Source: Melghirimyces thermohalophilus
Lineage (GTDB): Bacteria; Bacillota; Bacilli; Thermoactinomycetales; DSM-45169
DNA: 64,000 nt
Assembly (NCBI RefSeq): GCF_900102685.1
Contig: NZ_FMZA01000016.1
Coordinates: 20,917 to 84,916 of the forward strand
Direction: 5' to 3'
A program made the translations under genes and the position numbers. Of the stretch, positions 9,859 through 19,627 are shown piece by piece. Within the stretch, counting starts at the first letter, position 1, and the number at the start of each line of letters is the position of its first letter. Under the pieces are notes generated by a model. The model searched no databases, had not been told where the DNA came from, and saw nothing but the letters and a program-made list of their open reading frames with translations.

Positions 9859-11346
9859 ATGGCGGAAGTTCGTACACGTTATGCGCCGAGTCCAACCGGT
9901 CATCTCCATATCGGAGGGGCGCGGACCGCTCTGTTCAGCTATCTATGGGCTCGCAGAAATAACGGATCCTTCGTGGTCCGCATCGAAGATACAGACGTGG
10001 AGCGCAACGTGGCTGATGCGGAACAAAAACAGCTTGACGGGCTGAAATGGCTGGGCATCGACTGGGATGAAAGCGTGGATGTGGGAGGTCCCCATGCACC
10101 TTACCGTTCCATGGAGCGGGTGGACCTTTACCAGCAACATTTGCAAAAATTGATTGACGCGGGACACGCATACCCCTGTTATTGCACGGCGGAAGAGTTG
10201 GATGAAGAACGGCAAAAGCAGTTGGCTGAAGGAGTAGCCCCGAAGTACAGCGGACGGTGCCGCCATCTGACGGAAGCGGAGCGGGAGGCTTTCCGACGGG
10301 AAGGACGGACACCATCCATTCGTTTTCGAGTGCCGGAAGGGCGCATTCTCACGATTCATGATGAAGTGCGGGGAGAAGTCCGGTTTGAGTCCGACGGAAT
10401 CGGAGACTTTATCATTCAACGGCCAGACGGCCGACCCACATATAACTTCGCCGTTGTGGTGGATGATGCATTGATGGAAATTACCCATGTGGTTCGGGCG
10501 GAGGAGCATCTGTCCAACACGCCGCGGCAGGTTTTGCTGTATGAAGCCCTCGGTTTTGATGTTCCCACATTCGCCCACGCTTCCCTGATTCTCAATCCTG
10601 ACGGCAAGAAAATGAGCAAGCGGGATGAATCGGTGATCCAGTTTATCGACCAATACCGGGAGCGGGGTTACCTCCCTGAGTCCATCCTCAACTTTTTGGT
10701 GCTCTTGGGCTGGGCTCCGGAGGGAGACAAAGCGGAGGAAGAGATCTTTTCCAAGGAGGAGCTGATCAACCTCTTTTCCTTGAAACGGGTCTCCAAAGCT
10801 CCGGCCGTGTTTGATACCGGCAAGTTAAATTGGCTGAACAACCATTACATCAAAAAGTCGTCCACCGAACGGATCACCGAGTTGGCCATTCCCCATCTGG
10901 CGAAAGCCGGCCGGATTTCGGAGAATCCTACAGGTGACGAACGGCAATGGGTGACCCGATTGGTCGGTCTGTACCAGGAACAGTTGGATTGGGTGGCCCA
11001 AATCGTCGATCTGACGGAGGTGTTTTTCCGGGAAGAGCCGGTGTACTCCGATGAAGCCAAGGAAGTGCTCTCCGCCGAACAAGTGCCGGAAGTGATAGCT
11101 TCTTTGATCCAACAGTTGGAGGCCTTTACGGGAGAACTTACTCCTGACGAAGTGAAAGCTCTCCTCAAATCGGTACAGAAGGAGACGGGTCACAAGGGCA
11201 AGAAGCTCTTTATGCCGGTTCGCTGCGCCGTCACTGGAGAGACACACGGGCCGGATCTTCGGGAGACGATCTCCCTGCTCGGAAAAGAGAAGGTATTGGG
11301 CCGGTTGCGCGGGTTTTTGGAGCAGCGGGACCGGATTTTGGGATAA
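9859..11346 (+). CDS. gltX: Glutamyl-tRNA synthetase
   Basis: Class I synthetase, probably non-discriminating (charging tRNA-Glu and tRNA-Gln) as in most Bacillota. The start is ATG at 9859, 8 nt after AGAGGTG. A GTG at 9847 lies inside that ribosome site and is rejected. 495 aa. Motifs: YAPSPTGHLHIGG (HIGH variant) near the N-terminus and KMSKR before the anticodon-binding domain. The zinc-binding CYC region is present (YPCYCTAEEL). Confidence 0.97.
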   Translation: MAEVRTRYAPSPTGHLHIGGARTALFSYLWARRNNGSFVVRIEDTDVERNVADAEQKQLDGLKWLGIDWDESVDVGGPHAPYRSMERVDLYQQHLQKLIDAGHAYPCYCTAEELDEERQKQLAEGVAPKYSGRCRHLTEAEREAFRREGRTPSIRFRVPEGRILTIHDEVRGEVRFESDGIGDFIIQRPDGRPTYNFAVVVDDALMEITHVVRAEEHLSNTPRQVLLYEALGFDVPTFAHASLILNPDGKKMSKRDESVIQFIDQYRERGYLPESILNFLVLLGWAPEGDKAEEEIFSKEELINLFSLKRVSKAPAVFDTGKLNWLNNHYIKKSSTERITELAIPHLAKAGRISENPTGDERQWVTRLVGLYQEQLDWVAQIVDLTEVFFREEPVYSDEAKEVLSAEQVPEVIASLIQQLEAFTGELTPDEVKALLKSVQKETGHKGKKLFMPVRCAVTGETHGPDLRETISLLGKEKVLGRLRGFLEQRDRILG

Positions 11347-11354
11347 ACGGTCGG

Positions 11355-11383
11355 TTGCTGATCGAGGGAACCGATCATATAAT
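11355..11383 (+). promoter_or_regulatory. Candidate promoter of the cysES T-box transcript
   Basis: TTGCTG (11355-11360), 17-nt spacer, TATAAT (11378-11383), directly after the gltX stop and before the T-box leader. Confidence 0.5.
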
Positions 11384-11390
11384 ATGGTTT

Positions 11391-11662
11391 AAAGAAGACG
11401 CTTTTTTAGGAAACTAGAACTGCTATGACCGGGAGAGTACGGCGGCGACGGAATCTGCAGAGAGGGGTCTTATGGCTGCAAGGATCCTGTTTCCACGTCG
11501 TCGGAAGTGCACCCGCGAGCATGCCCTCCCGATGCGCTTTCGTGTAGGGAAGGGCCGGCCTCCCGCCGTTAACGGGGATGAGCGGGCCGGATATGTTCCG
11601 GCAAGCAGAGTGGAACCGCGGAAAACAACCGTCTCTGCAGCCAAAGGCTGCAGAGATTTTTT
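11391..11662 (+). promoter_or_regulatory. T-box riboswitch, tRNA-Cys responsive, controlling cysE-cysS
   Basis: The T-box core AGAGTGGAACCGCGG is at 11607-11621. A terminator TCTCTGCAGCC/GGCTGCAGAGA with six Ts spans 11632-11662. GCAGAG (11605-11610) can pair instead with CTCTGC (11633-11638) to form the antiterminator. Stem I holds an AGTA motif near 11436 and a specifier candidate TGC (Cys) at 11456-11458. Uncharged tRNA-Cys would favour read-through into cysE and cysS. The specifier codon is inferred by position and by the genes downstream. Confidence 0.93.
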
Positions 11663-11687
11663 GATTCCAGACGAAGGAGGGAGACCT

Positions 11688-12434
11688 GTGAGCATCACAC
11701 AACACCTGAAAGAAGTGCGTGCCATCATTCGATCCGACATTCAGGCTGTATTTGACCGGGATCCTGCCGCCCGAAGCACCTTTGAGGTGGTATTGACTTA
11801 CTCGGGTTTGCATGCCATTTGGATGTATCGAATCGCACATTGGTTTTATAATCGGAAATGGTTTTTGGTAGCGCGAATCATTTCCCAGATAGCTCGTTTC
11901 CTGACCGGAATCGAAATCCACCCCGGTGCCAAGATCGGCCGTGGATTTTTTATCGACCACGGCATGGGGGTGGTGATCGGGGAGACGTGTGAGATTGGGG
12001 ATCACGTAACCATCTATCAAGGGGTCACCCTGGGCGGTACCGGAAAGGAGAAAGGGAAACGTCACCCCACGGTGGAGGATGGGGTGCTGATTGCCAGCGG
12101 AGCGAAGGTGCTGGGGTCGATGCGAATTGGGCGCTACTCCAAAATCGGTGCCGGCTCCGTCGTGCTGCGGGAAGTGCCTCCCAACTCCACTGTGGTCGGT
12201 GTCCCGGGACGGGTCGTGGTGCAGGACGGCGTGCGCATCCGAAGCGCCGGGGCACAAGATCTGGATCAAGTCAACCTGCCTGATCCAGTGGCGGAAACCT
12301 GCAGCCGGTTGGAAGCTGAAATTGAACGGTTGCAGGCTCGTCTCCACGATTTGACACAGGAGATGGAAACTATTCGAGAGGAGAAGAACAAGGATGACCT
12401 TGCGCGTATACAACACTCAAACACGGAAGCTTGA
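11688..12434 (+). CDS. cysE: Serine O-acetyltransferase
   Basis: Makes O-acetylserine from serine and acetyl-CoA, the precursor of cysteine. The start is GTG at 11688, 7 nt after AAGGAGG; the in-frame sequence upstream is T-box leader and not coding. 248 aa: N-terminal helical SATase domain, then a left-handed beta-helix of hexapeptide repeats ([28 protein letters not shown]), then a C-terminal helical tail. Its last 41 nt overlap cysS, so the two are coupled. Confidence 0.96.
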   Translation: MSITQHLKEVRAIIRSDIQAVFDRDPAARSTFEVVLTYSGLHAIWMYRIAHWFYNRKWFLVARIISQIARFLTGIEIHPGAKIGRGFFIDHGMGVVIGETCEIGDHVTIYQGVTLGGTGKEKGKRHPTVEDGVLIASGAKVLGSMRIGRYSKIGAGSVVLREVPPNSTVVGVPGRVVVQDGVRIRSAGAQDLDQVNLPDPVAETCSRLEAEIERLQARLHDLTQEMETIREEKNKDDLARIQHSNTEA

Positions 12435-13794
12435 ATTGTTTCAGCCCCAGCAGGATCATAAGGTGCAGATGTATGTGTGCGGGCCGACGGTTTATAACTA
12501 TATTCACATCGGGAATGCCCGGGTGTTTGTCTTTTTCGACGTGGTGCGCCGCTACTTGGAATATAAAGGTTATGAGGTCACCTATGTACAAAATTTCACC
12601 GATGTGGATGATCGTCTGATCGAGACGGCCCAACAGGAAGGCACATCGGTGAAAGAGTTGGCGGAGCGTTACATTGAAGCCTATTTTGAGGATATGGACG
12701 CCCTCGGAGTGCGGCGGGCGGATATCCATCCCAAAGCGACGGAACATATCGACGAAATGCAGTCTGGGATTCAGACCCTGATCGACAAGGGTTACGCTTA
12801 TGAACGGAACGGCGACGTCTATTACCGCGCCCTTCGAAAAGATGATTACGGCAAACTCTCCCACCAATCGATGGATGAGTTGAAAGCGGGAGCCCGGATA
12901 GATGTGAACGAACAGAAGGAGAACCCATTGGATTTCGCTCTGTGGAAAAAGGCGAAACCCGGTGAAATCAGCTGGGAGAGTCCCTGGGGCAATGGGCGGC
13001 CCGGTTGGCATATCGAATGTTCAGCCATGTCCCGGAAATACCTTGGGGATACATTGGACATCCATGCCGGCGGGATGGACCTGTGCTTTCCTCACCATGA
13101 GAACGAGATGGCCCAAAGTGAAGCGTGGACGGGAAAGCCCTTCGCTCGCTACTGGCTGCATAATGGGTATATTAATATGGGCAGCGAAAAAATGTCCAAA
13201 TCCCTGGGCAACATTGTACGGGTGGTGGAGTTACGTCAGGAATACGCCCCCCGGGCTCTTCGTTATTTCCTGTTATCCGCCCATTACCGCAATCCTGTCT
13301 CTTTTAGCCACGAAGCGATCCGCCAGATTGAAAACGGGCTGGAGCGTTTTGATACAGCTGTAGCCAACCTTCGGCACCGGATGCAGACAGCAAACGAAGG
13401 GGATGCGGATCAGGAGGTTCGCGAAGAGCTGGATCGGCTTACTGGGGAATTTGAAGCCGCTATGGATGATGATTTAAATACCGCCAACGCGATCAGTGTC
13501 TTGTTTGAAGCGGTCAAGTCTGCGCAAAGCATGCTCTCTCGCCCGGTCCTTTCCAAAGGATCGCTTACTGCCTACCTCGATTGGCTGCGCCGTTTCGGAT
13601 CGGAGATCCTGGGCCTGATCGATATGGGTGAGGAAGAAGGACTGGATCAAGAGATTGAAGCGTTGATTGAAGAGCGGCAACAAGCTCGGGCTGTCCGGGA
13701 TTTCCAGCGGGCAGATGCGATCCGGGATCAACTGGCCGCTCAGGGAATCATCCTGGAGGATACCCCTCAGGGCGTTCGCTGGCGGAGGAAATAA
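12394..13794 (+). CDS. cysS: Cysteinyl-tRNA synthetase
   Basis: Class I synthetase, 466 aa. Motifs: [15 protein letters not shown] (HIGH variant HIGN) and KMSKS. Zinc ligands are the first Cys of that motif, the Cys of HIECSAMS and the His/Glu of [14 protein letters not shown] at 12394 lies inside the end of cysE. The shared T-box ties cysteine synthesis to tRNA-Cys charging. Confidence 0.97.
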   Translation: MTLRVYNTQTRKLELFQPQQDHKVQMYVCGPTVYNYIHIGNARVFVFFDVVRRYLEYKGYEVTYVQNFTDVDDRLIETAQQEGTSVKELAERYIEAYFEDMDALGVRRADIHPKATEHIDEMQSGIQTLIDKGYAYERNGDVYYRALRKDDYGKLSHQSMDELKAGARIDVNEQKENPLDFALWKKAKPGEISWESPWGNGRPGWHIECSAMSRKYLGDTLDIHAGGMDLCFPHHENEMAQSEAWTGKPFARYWLHNGYINMGSEKMSKSLGNIVRVVELRQEYAPRALRYFLLSAHYRNPVSFSHEAIRQIENGLERFDTAVANLRHRMQTANEGDADQEVREELDRLTGEFEAAMDDDLNTANAISVLFEAVKSAQSMLSRPVLSKGSLTAYLDWLRRFGSEILGLIDMGEEEGLDQEIEALIEERQQARAVRDFQRADAIRDQLAAQGIILEDTPQGVRWRRK

Positions 13795-13795
13795 A

Positions 13796-14230
13796 ATGGA
13801 TGGGATACTCGGACAGACTGGAGAGCCGATGAAGAAACAACCGCAGGAGTTCAACCCGCTCCTCCTTGCCTATCTGGGTGATGCGGTGTATGAACTCTAC
13901 ATTCGCTATCACCTGTTGGCGAGAGACGATACCCGTCCCAACGAGATTCACGGGGAGGCGATCCGATTCGTCTCCGCCCGTGCCCAGGCGGAAGCGGTGC
14001 ACCGAGCCGAAGATTGGCTGACCGAAGAAGAAAAAGAGGTCGTCCGTCGGGGGCGGAACGCCAAATCCAAGAGCATGCCCAAAAATGCCAAGCCGGCGGA
14101 TTACCGGTACAGCACCGGCTTTGAAGCCTTGATCGGCCATTGGTATTTGAAGGGGGAGACGGAGCGACTGCAGGAAGCGATGGAGCGGGTCATCGAAACA
14201 TTGGAAGGAGAAATGGATGATGGAAAATGA
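13796..14230 (+). CDS. mrnC: Mini-ribonuclease III (23S rRNA maturation)
   Basis: Dimeric RNase III catalytic domain without a dsRNA-binding domain; it matures 23S rRNA ends. The start is ATG at 13796, after GGAGGAA and 1 nt past the cysS stop, giving 144 aa. The RNase III signature LLAYLGDAVYELYI and the second acidic box YSTGFEALIGHWYL are both present. An in-frame start inside cysS is rejected because no ribosome site precedes it. Confidence 0.95.
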   Translation: MDGILGQTGEPMKKQPQEFNPLLLAYLGDAVYELYIRYHLLARDDTRPNEIHGEAIRFVSARAQAEAVHRAEDWLTEEEKEVVRRGRNAKSKSMPKNAKPADYRYSTGFEALIGHWYLKGETERLQEAMERVIETLEGEMDDGK

Positions 14231-14963
14231 ATGGGTGATCGGCCGGCAGGGGGTTCGGGAAGCCCTGGGTGCCGGACGGCAAGTGGCGAAGCTTTTGGTT
14301 GCTGACGGTGCCGGCAAGGGAAAAGGCGGTTTGGGTCCCCTGTTGGAGGAAGCGAGGCAAAAGGGGATCACCGTCCAATTCGTTCCCCGGAAAAAGCTGG
14401 ACGATATCGCCCGGGGCGGAAACCACCAGGGGGTGGCCGCTCAGGTGGAGGCCTATCGCTATGCGGGGGTGGACGAGCTGTTCCGACGGGCGGAAGAGCG
14501 GGGAGAATCCCCCTTTTTCCTGCTTTTGGACGGGGTTGAGGATCCTCACAACTTAGGCTCCATGCTGCGAACGGCAGACGCTGCGGGAGCTCATGGGGTG
14601 ATCATCCCCAAACGACGGGCGGCGGGGCTCACCCAAACCGTGGCCAAAACCTCCGCCGGAGCTATCGAACATATTCCCGTCGCCCGGGTGACCAATCTGA
14701 ACCGCACAGCAGAGGAGTTGAAGGAACGAGGGGTCTGGCTGTTCGGCAGCGATGCCGATGCGCCTGAGCCCTATGACCGTGTCGATTATTCCGGTGCGGT
14801 CGGTCTGGTGATTGGCAGTGAAGGAAAGGGAATCAGCCGTCTATTGAAGGAGAAGTGTGATTTTCTGGTGCGTCTCCCGATGAAGGGGCGGGTTTCTTCT
14901 CTTAACGCTTCGGTGGCTGGGGCCTTGTTGATGTATGAAGTCGTCCGCAGTCGGGGGCGATGA
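14217..14963 (+). CDS. rlmB: 23S rRNA (guanosine-2'-O-)-methyltransferase RlmB-type (SPOUT)
   Basis: TrmH/SpoU family methyltransferase, 248 aa. The N-terminal L30e-like substrate-binding domain is followed by the knotted SPOUT domain with motif 1 DGVEDPHNLGSMLRTAD, motif 2 LVIGSEGKGISRL and motif 3 SSLNASVAGALLMYE. It overlaps the end of mrnC by 14 nt. The target nucleotide is assumed from the family. Confidence 0.93.
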   Translation: MMENEWVIGRQGVREALGAGRQVAKLLVADGAGKGKGGLGPLLEEARQKGITVQFVPRKKLDDIARGGNHQGVAAQVEAYRYAGVDELFRRAEERGESPFFLLLDGVEDPHNLGSMLRTADAAGAHGVIIPKRRAAGLTQTVAKTSAGAIEHIPVARVTNLNRTAEELKERGVWLFGSDADAPEPYDRVDYSGAVGLVIGSEGKGISRLLKEKCDFLVRLPMKGRVSSLNASVAGALLMYEVVRSRGR

Positions 14964-14966
14964 GGG

Positions 14967-15476
14967 ATGAAACCCCTGGACGAGTGGCTGATCGTGGACG
15001 GATACAATGTGATCGGCGCCCACGAGGAGTGGTCGGCGCTGGGCTTAGCCGAAGCGCGCGATCGGTTGACGGAGCTGCTGTCGGAATATCAGGCATTCAG
15101 CGGTCGGCGGGTGACCCTGGTCTTTGATGCCCAACATGTCCCGGGAGCTGGGGCCCGTCTGTCCGAACAGCGGATCACTGTCATCTATACCAAGGAACAT
15201 GAGACGGCTGACGAACGGGTGGAGCGCCTGGTCAAGGAAAATAAAGATCCCCATCGACGGATCTACGTGGCCACCTCCGACTATCTGGAACAGCGAATGA
15301 TTTTGGGCCTGGGGGCTTACCGGATTTCCTCTCGAGAATTGTTGGAGGAATTGAGGCGGATGAAAGGGGAAGTGGCCCGCAGGATCGACAAGGAGTACCG
15401 TGTCAAGCCCACCCTGGGCCACGGGTTGGATGGGGAGGTCCTCAAAACCTTTGAAATTTGGAGGCGGAAAAAATAG
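14967..15476 (+). CDS. rae1: Rae1/YacP, ribosome-associated NYN-domain endoribonuclease
   Basis: 169 aa NYN (PIN-like) nuclease. In B. subtilis Rae1 enters the ribosomal A site and cleaves specific mRNAs. The motif DEWLIVDGYNVIGA near the N-terminus carries the catalytic Asp and Asn (D11, N14). Further acidic residues lie in TLVFDAQ and ETADERVERLV. It sits 3 nt after rlmB, in the same order as B. subtilis yacP. Confidence 0.92.
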   Translation: MKPLDEWLIVDGYNVIGAHEEWSALGLAEARDRLTELLSEYQAFSGRRVTLVFDAQHVPGAGARLSEQRITVIYTKEHETADERVERLVKENKDPHRRIYVATSDYLEQRMILGLGAYRISSRELLEELRRMKGEVARRIDKEYRVKPTLGHGLDGEVLKTFEIWRRKK

Positions 15477-15485
15477 GTGAAAATT

Positions 15486-15515
15486 TGACCATTTTGTTGC
15501 AACTCGGCTATAATG
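15486..15515 (+). promoter_or_regulatory. Sigma-A promoter of sigH
   Basis: TTGACC (15486-15491), 18-nt spacer, perfect TATAAT (15510-15515), about 42 nt before the sigH start. It straddles the end of the preceding gene's downstream region, so sigH has its own promoter. Confidence 0.85.
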
Positions 15516-15557
15516 AACATATCACGGTTTTCCAGCCAACAGGTCGGAGGGATGAAG

Positions 15558-16205
15558 GTGAGCGTCAATCTCCAAGGCTTGACGGTGGAACAAGAAGCAG
15601 TGACCGACGAAGAGCTGGTGGAATACGTCCGCACGGGTGACGGGGCAGCTTTGGAACTTCTGATCAACAAGTACAAGAATTTCGTCCGATCCAAAGCGCG
15701 ATCCTATTTCTTGATCGGAGCTGATCACGAGGATATCGTTCAGGAAGGAATGATCGGGCTGTACAAGGCGATCCGCGACTTTCGAGGGGACAAGCTTGCC
15801 TCGTTCAAAGCCTTTGCCGAGTTGTGCATCACACGTCAAATCATCACCGCGATCAAGACGGCGACCCGCCAAAAGCACATTCCTCTCAATTCCTACGTCT
15901 CCCTGGACAAGCCCATCTATGATGAGGATTCCGACCGGACCCTGATGGATATCTTGACGGGTGGCAGGGTTTCCAATCCGGAGGAGCTTTACATCAACCA
16001 GGAGGAATTTGACTATATCGAAGATAAGATGTCGCAAATTTTGAGCGATTTGGAGCGAAAAGTGCTGATGCTCTATCTGGATGGTCGTTCCTATCAGGAG
16101 ATTGCCGTTGACTTGAACCGGCATGTGAAATCGATCGATAACGCCCTGCAACGGGTAAAGCGAAAACTGGAACGGTATTTGGAAGTTCGTGAGGTTTCGT
16201 TATGA
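15558..16205 (+). CDS. sigH: RNA polymerase sigma-H factor
   Basis: Sigma-70 family factor directing early sporulation and transition-state genes. The start is GTG at 15558, 7 nt after GGAGG (15546-15550); an ATG at 15552 sits too close to that site. About 215 aa. Region 2 holds YFLIGADHEDIVQEGMIGLY and a conserved stretch ending KHIPLNSYVSLDKPI. Region 4 ends with SYQEIAVDLNRHVKSIDNAL. It is nearly identical in pattern to the B. subtilis protein. Confidence 0.96.
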   Translation: MSVNLQGLTVEQEAVTDEELVEYVRTGDGAALELLINKYKNFVRSKARSYFLIGADHEDIVQEGMIGLYKAIRDFRGDKLASFKAFAELCITRQIITAIKTATRQKHIPLNSYVSLDKPIYDEDSDRTLMDILTGGRVSNPEELYINQEEFDYIEDKMSQILSDLERKVLMLYLDGRSYQEIAVDLNRHVKSIDNALQRVKRKLERYLEVREVSL

Positions 16206-16237
16206 GGTGGTATGAACGCGGTTTGATCAGAAATACC

Positions 16238-16262
16238 CGGGGGAGCTCCCCCGTTTTTTTCT
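16238..16262 (+). terminator. Intrinsic terminator after sigH
   Basis: Perfect palindrome CGGGGG-AGCT-CCCCCG (16238-16253) followed by seven Ts. Confidence 0.92.
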
Positions 16263-16390
16263 TCTCTCGCCAAGTGAGTTCGACACTATCTTACAAATTC
16301 CTTCCCTTTTTCTGAAAAAGATAAAAAGATTTCTTGGTGGTTTAAAGGGAAGCTGTCAGCGTCTATAATGGACTAGGCATCTGTCATTCA

Positions 16391-16417
16391 TTGACATGAT
16401 TCATCGCCTGTGATAAT
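16391..16417 (+). promoter_or_regulatory. Promoter of rpmG-secE-nusG
   Basis: TTGACA (16391-16396), 15-nt spacer, extended -10 TGT-GATAAT (16409-16417). The start of transcription would lie about 55 nt before rpmG. Confidence 0.65.
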
Positions 16418-16479
16418 GTTGTTTGGGTATTTGTACGATGCCTGTTATTATTGTGGATGCATTCAAGGAGGTGGTGAGC

Positions 16480-16629
16480 GTGCGTGTACTGATGACGCTG
16501 GAATGCACAGAATGCAAAGAGCGCAACTATTCGTCCACTAAAAATAAACGGAATCATCCCGACCGGATGGAGTTCCGCAAATTCTGCCCCCGTTGTAACG
16601 GGCACACCCTGCACCGCGAAACGAAGTAA
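16480..16629 (+). CDS. rpmG: 50S ribosomal protein L33 (zinc-ribbon form)
   Basis: 49 aa from GTG at 16480 after AAGGAGG. Two CxxC pairs (CTEC and CPRC) mark the zinc-binding version rather than the cysteine-free paralogue made during zinc starvation. It heads the rpmG-secE-nusG cluster, as in B. subtilis. Confidence 0.94.
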   Translation: MRVLMTLECTECKERNYSSTKNKRNHPDRMEFRKFCPRCNGHTLHRETK

Positions 16630-16655
16630 CATTGAGTTCTCAGGGGGGGACGCGC

Positions 16656-16877
16656 ATGGGTTTTTTCGGCCGACTCTGGACCGGTATCAAGAAAAGTGTG
16701 ACCGGAACCGCTAACTTCATTAAAACAGGTGTTGCGGAGCTGAAAAAGGTTCGTTGGCCCTCGCGTCAGGAGCTTTTCAGCTACACCCTGGTCGTATTGG
16801 TGACCGTCACGGCAGTGACGCTCTTCTTTACTGTCATTGATTTGGGGATTGCTAAGCTGGTCGAGCAGATCACATAA
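16656..16877 (+). CDS. secE: Preprotein translocase subunit SecE
   Basis: 73 aa, single C-terminal transmembrane helix (LVVLVTVTAVTLFFTVIDL) preceded by the conserved amphipathic KKVRWPSRQEL motif. Clamps SecY in the SecYEG channel. ATG at 16656 follows a G-rich ribosome site (AGGGGGGGA); an in-frame start 24 nt upstream precedes that site and is rejected. Confidence 0.95.
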   Translation: MGFFGRLWTGIKKSVTGTANFIKTGVAELKKVRWPSRQELFSYTLVVLVTVTAVTLFFTVIDLGIAKLVEQIT

Positions 16878-16932
16878 AATGGACAGGGAAATTTGTCATA
16901 AGGGGGGACAGGGCGTAACGCCCTGATTTCAC

Positions 16933-17466
16933 ATGGAGAAGAACTGGTACGTGGTCCACACCTACTCGGGCTACGAGAATAAGGTGAAAACCAATCTGGA
17001 AAAGCGTGTCCACTCCATGGACATGCAGGATAAGATTTTCCGGGTTCTGGTGCCGACGGAAGAGGAGATCGAGCACAAGGACGGAAAGAGGAAAACGGTC
17101 CAGCGTAAGGTTTTCCCGGGGTATGTCCTGGTCGAGATGGTGATGACCGACGATTCTTGGTACGTGGTGCGTAACACCCCCGGGGTGACGGGTTTCGTCG
17201 GCTCTCCCGGGGGCGGTGCCAAACCTACCCCCCTTATGCCGGATGAGGTGGAAAGCATCCTTGATCAGATGGGGATGGAAGAAGCCCGGCCAAAGGTCGA
17301 TTTTACCGTGTCCGAGAGCGTAAAGGTGAAGGAGGGTCCCTTTGCCGATTTTGTCGGCAACATCGAAGAAGTGGATCTCCATCGCCAGAAGCTGAAGGTA
17401 CTGGTCAATATGTTCGGTCGGGAAACCCCGGTGGAACTCGACTTCAGCCAGGTGGAAAAACTTTGA
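16933..17466 (+). CDS. nusG: Transcription termination/antitermination protein NusG
   Basis: 177 aa. NGN domain ([18 protein letters not shown] at the N-terminus, FPGYVLVEM) that binds the RNA polymerase clamp, then a C-terminal KOW domain ([11 protein letters not shown]). It couples polymerase to the ribosome or to Rho and NusA. Confidence 0.97.
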   Translation: MEKNWYVVHTYSGYENKVKTNLEKRVHSMDMQDKIFRVLVPTEEEIEHKDGKRKTVQRKVFPGYVLVEMVMTDDSWYVVRNTPGVTGFVGSPGGGAKPTPLMPDEVESILDQMGMEEARPKVDFTVSESVKVKEGPFADFVGNIEEVDLHRQKLKVLVNMFGRETPVELDFSQVEKL

Positions 17467-17481
17467 TCCGGCATCCTGCCC

Positions 17482-17508
17482 TTCCATTTTGGCAGAAGCT
17501 GTGATAAT
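17482..17508 (+). promoter_or_regulatory. Candidate promoter of rplK-rplA
   Basis: Weak TTCCAT (17482-17487), 15-nt spacer, extended -10 TGT-GATAAT (17500-17508). The 12-mer CTGTGATAATGT is shared with the rpmG promoter. The 125-nt leader that follows would be the usual place for L1 autoregulation. Confidence 0.5.
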
Positions 17509-17633
17509 GTGATTGTGTTTGGGTGGATCGATCCGGAACCGGTGCCACATTCCGGAGGACACCCGATGGTTGTTTGTTCAACGTGGGAGGGTTTGACCCG
17601 AGGGAACCACATTTTTGAAGGGAGTTGGATGGT

Positions 17634-18059
17634 GTGGCCAAAAAAGTCTCCAAAGTCGTCAAGCTGCAGATTCCTGCCGGTAAAGCCAACCCGGCACCGC
17701 CGGTTGGTCCCGCCTTGGGGCAAGCCGGTGTGAACATCATGGGATTCTGTAAAGAATTTAACGCCCGCACTTCCGACCAAGCGGGTATGATCATTCCGGT
17801 GGAAATCACTGTATACGAAGACCGCTCGTTCACTTTTGTGACGAAAACTCCTCCGGCCGCTGTCCTCTTGAAGAAAGAGGCTGGCATCGATAAGGCGTCC
17901 GGAGACCCCTATAAAAACAAAGTGGGCACGGTTAAGCGGGACAAAATCCGCGAAATTGCGGAACTGAAAATGCCCGACTTGAACGCCACTGATGTGGAAT
18001 CCGCCATGCGCATGGTGGAAGGCACCGCCCGCAGTATGGGGATCAACATCGAAGACTGA
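17634..18059 (+). CDS. rplK: 50S ribosomal protein L11
   Basis: 141 aa from GTG at 17634 ([18 protein letters not shown]). The N-terminal [16 protein letters not shown] motif and C-terminal rRNA-binding domain are conserved. It forms the GTPase-associated centre with L10-L12. Confidence 0.96.
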   Translation: MAKKVSKVVKLQIPAGKANPAPPVGPALGQAGVNIMGFCKEFNARTSDQAGMIIPVEITVYEDRSFTFVTKTPPAAVLLKKEAGIDKASGDPYKNKVGTVKRDKIREIAELKMPDLNATDVESAMRMVEGTARSMGINIED

Positions 18060-18144
18060 GGACGAGCGGCCGTACCGACAGCCGCCACGGGTTGCGGTGC
18101 GAGTGGGAGGATCATCCGTTATTACCACGAAGGGAGGAAATACC

Positions 18145-18843
18145 GTGGCCAAACATGGAAAGAAGTATGTGGATGCACAGTCTAAAATCGACCGGGAACA
18201 AACCTATAGCATCGAAGAGGCGCTCCGGTTGGTGAAAGAGGTGGCTCCGGCCAAATTTGACGAGACTGTGGAAGCGGCTTTCCGTCTCGGCATCGACACG
18301 AAACGGGCCGATCAGCAAGTGCGGGGAGCGGTTGTGCTGCCTCACGGCACGGGTAAAACGAAGCGGGTTCTCGTCTTTGCCAAAGGGGAAAAAGCTAAGG
18401 AGGCCGAACAGGCTGGCGCCGACTTCATCGGTGAAGAAGACCTTGTCAACCAAGTGAACCAAGGTTGGTTGGACTTTGACGTGGTCATCGCCACCCCGGA
18501 CATGATGGGGCAGGTCGGTAAACTGGGGCGGATCCTGGGTCCCCGCGGTCTGATGCCCAACCCGAAAACCGGAACCGTCACCTTTGATGTAGCCAAAGCT
18601 GTGGAAGAAGTAAAAGCGGGTAAGATCGAATACCGTGCCGACCGGTCAGGTAACGTTCACGCCCCCATCGGTAAAGTCTCCTTTGATACGGAGAAACTGG
18701 TGGAAAACTACCAGGTGCTCGCCGATACGATCATGAAGGCGAAACCGGCCGCAGCCAAAGGCCAATATGTAAAGAGCGCAACGGTCTCCTCCACTATGGG
18801 ACCGGGGATTTCCATCAACACATCCGTCGTTGCCGGACGCTGA
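18145..18843 (+). CDS. rplA: 50S ribosomal protein L1
   Basis: 232 aa from GTG at 18145 after GGAGGAAA. Signature [18 protein letters not shown]. Forms the L1 stalk that guides E-site tRNA and usually represses its own operon by binding the L11 leader. The frame extends far upstream without a ribosome site, so the short form is chosen. Confidence 0.96.
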   Translation: MAKHGKKYVDAQSKIDREQTYSIEEALRLVKEVAPAKFDETVEAAFRLGIDTKRADQQVRGAVVLPHGTGKTKRVLVFAKGEKAKEAEQAGADFIGEEDLVNQVNQGWLDFDVVIATPDMMGQVGKLGRILGPRGLMPNPKTGTVTFDVAKAVEEVKAGKIEYRADRSGNVHAPIGKVSFDTEKLVENYQVLADTIMKAKPAAAKGQYVKSATVSSTMGPGISINTSVVAGR

Positions 18844-18877
18844 TGGGAATCCGAGTAACTGTGACAACTAAATCGAG

Positions 18878-19000
18878 CATACCGTAGACAGCCGGGGCGC
18901 GCTTCACGCGCTTAAAAATCCTGCCGAGGTAGTGATCGTCTCCCATCTGAGAAAGGGGAGTCTGTTCCCGGCCTTCGTCTGTCTACGAAGGCTTTTTCTA
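18878..19000 (+). promoter_or_regulatory. Ribosomal protein L10 leader of rplJ-rplL
   Basis: A structured 190-nt gap precedes rplJ. It contains the TAAAAATCCTGCCGAGGT segment typical of L10 leaders and ends in a terminator-like hairpin GCCTTCGT/ACGAAGGC (18971-18978 with 18985-18992) followed by TTTTT. In the known family L10(L12)4 binds the upstream element and lowers expression, with premature termination in Bacillota. The family assignment is from memory of the motif and position. Confidence 0.8.
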
Positions 19001-19032
19001 TGCTCGAATCCTGATCTCAAGGAGGTGTCTCC

Positions 19033-19551
19033 GTGTCCGCAACTATTGAAAAGAAGAAACAGGTCGTGGCGGAAATCGCCGAGAAACTGCAAAACAGCAA
19101 GACGACCGTTTTGACGGATTATCGGGGGCTTAACGTAGCCCAGATGAATGAACTGCGTAAACAGCTCCGCGAAGCCGGTGTGCAGTATGAAGTGTTGAAA
19201 AACACCATGATTCGCCGCGCCACCGCACAAACGGATTTGACCGAGCTGGATGAGCATCTGGTGGGTCCGACAGCGGTCGCCTTTTCCAACGATGACTTGG
19301 TGGCGCCGGCCAAGGTGCTGCACAACTTTGCCAAGGAGAACAAAGATCTGGAGATTAAAGCCGGTGTCCTGGAAGGCAAAGTGATCGGCGCCGATGAGAT
19401 TAAGGAACTGGCTACGCTGCCGTCCTACGAAGGCATGGTTTCCATGCTGCTGTCCGTTCTGCAGGCTCCGCTTCGCAACTTTGCCCTGGCGGTTCAGGCT
19501 GTGGCCGACCAGAATGGCGAAGGGGAAGCCGCCGAAGGCTCCGAGGCGTAA
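19033..19551 (+). CDS. rplJ: 50S ribosomal protein L10
   Basis: 172 aa from GTG at 19033 after AAGGAGGTG. N-terminal rRNA-binding domain ([17 protein letters not shown]) and a C-terminal helix that carries L7/L12 dimers. Confidence 0.96.
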   Translation: MSATIEKKKQVVAEIAEKLQNSKTTVLTDYRGLNVAQMNELRKQLREAGVQYEVLKNTMIRRATAQTDLTELDEHLVGPTAVAFSNDDLVAPAKVLHNFAKENKDLEIKAGVLEGKVIGADEIKELATLPSYEGMVSMLLSVLQAPLRNFALAVQAVADQNGEGEAAEGSEA

Positions 19552-19627
19552 TCGCGCTGCTTAAACAATGGGAAATCCCCGCAGGGGCTCCCGCTTAAGA
19601 AAAGATGAACTCACAGGAGGTAGTATC

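Noticed and set aside
11472..11687. In-frame extension of cysE upstream to an ATG at 11472
   Set aside because: The segment is the T-box leader, including its terminator, and the real ribosome site AAGGAGG is at 11674-11680.
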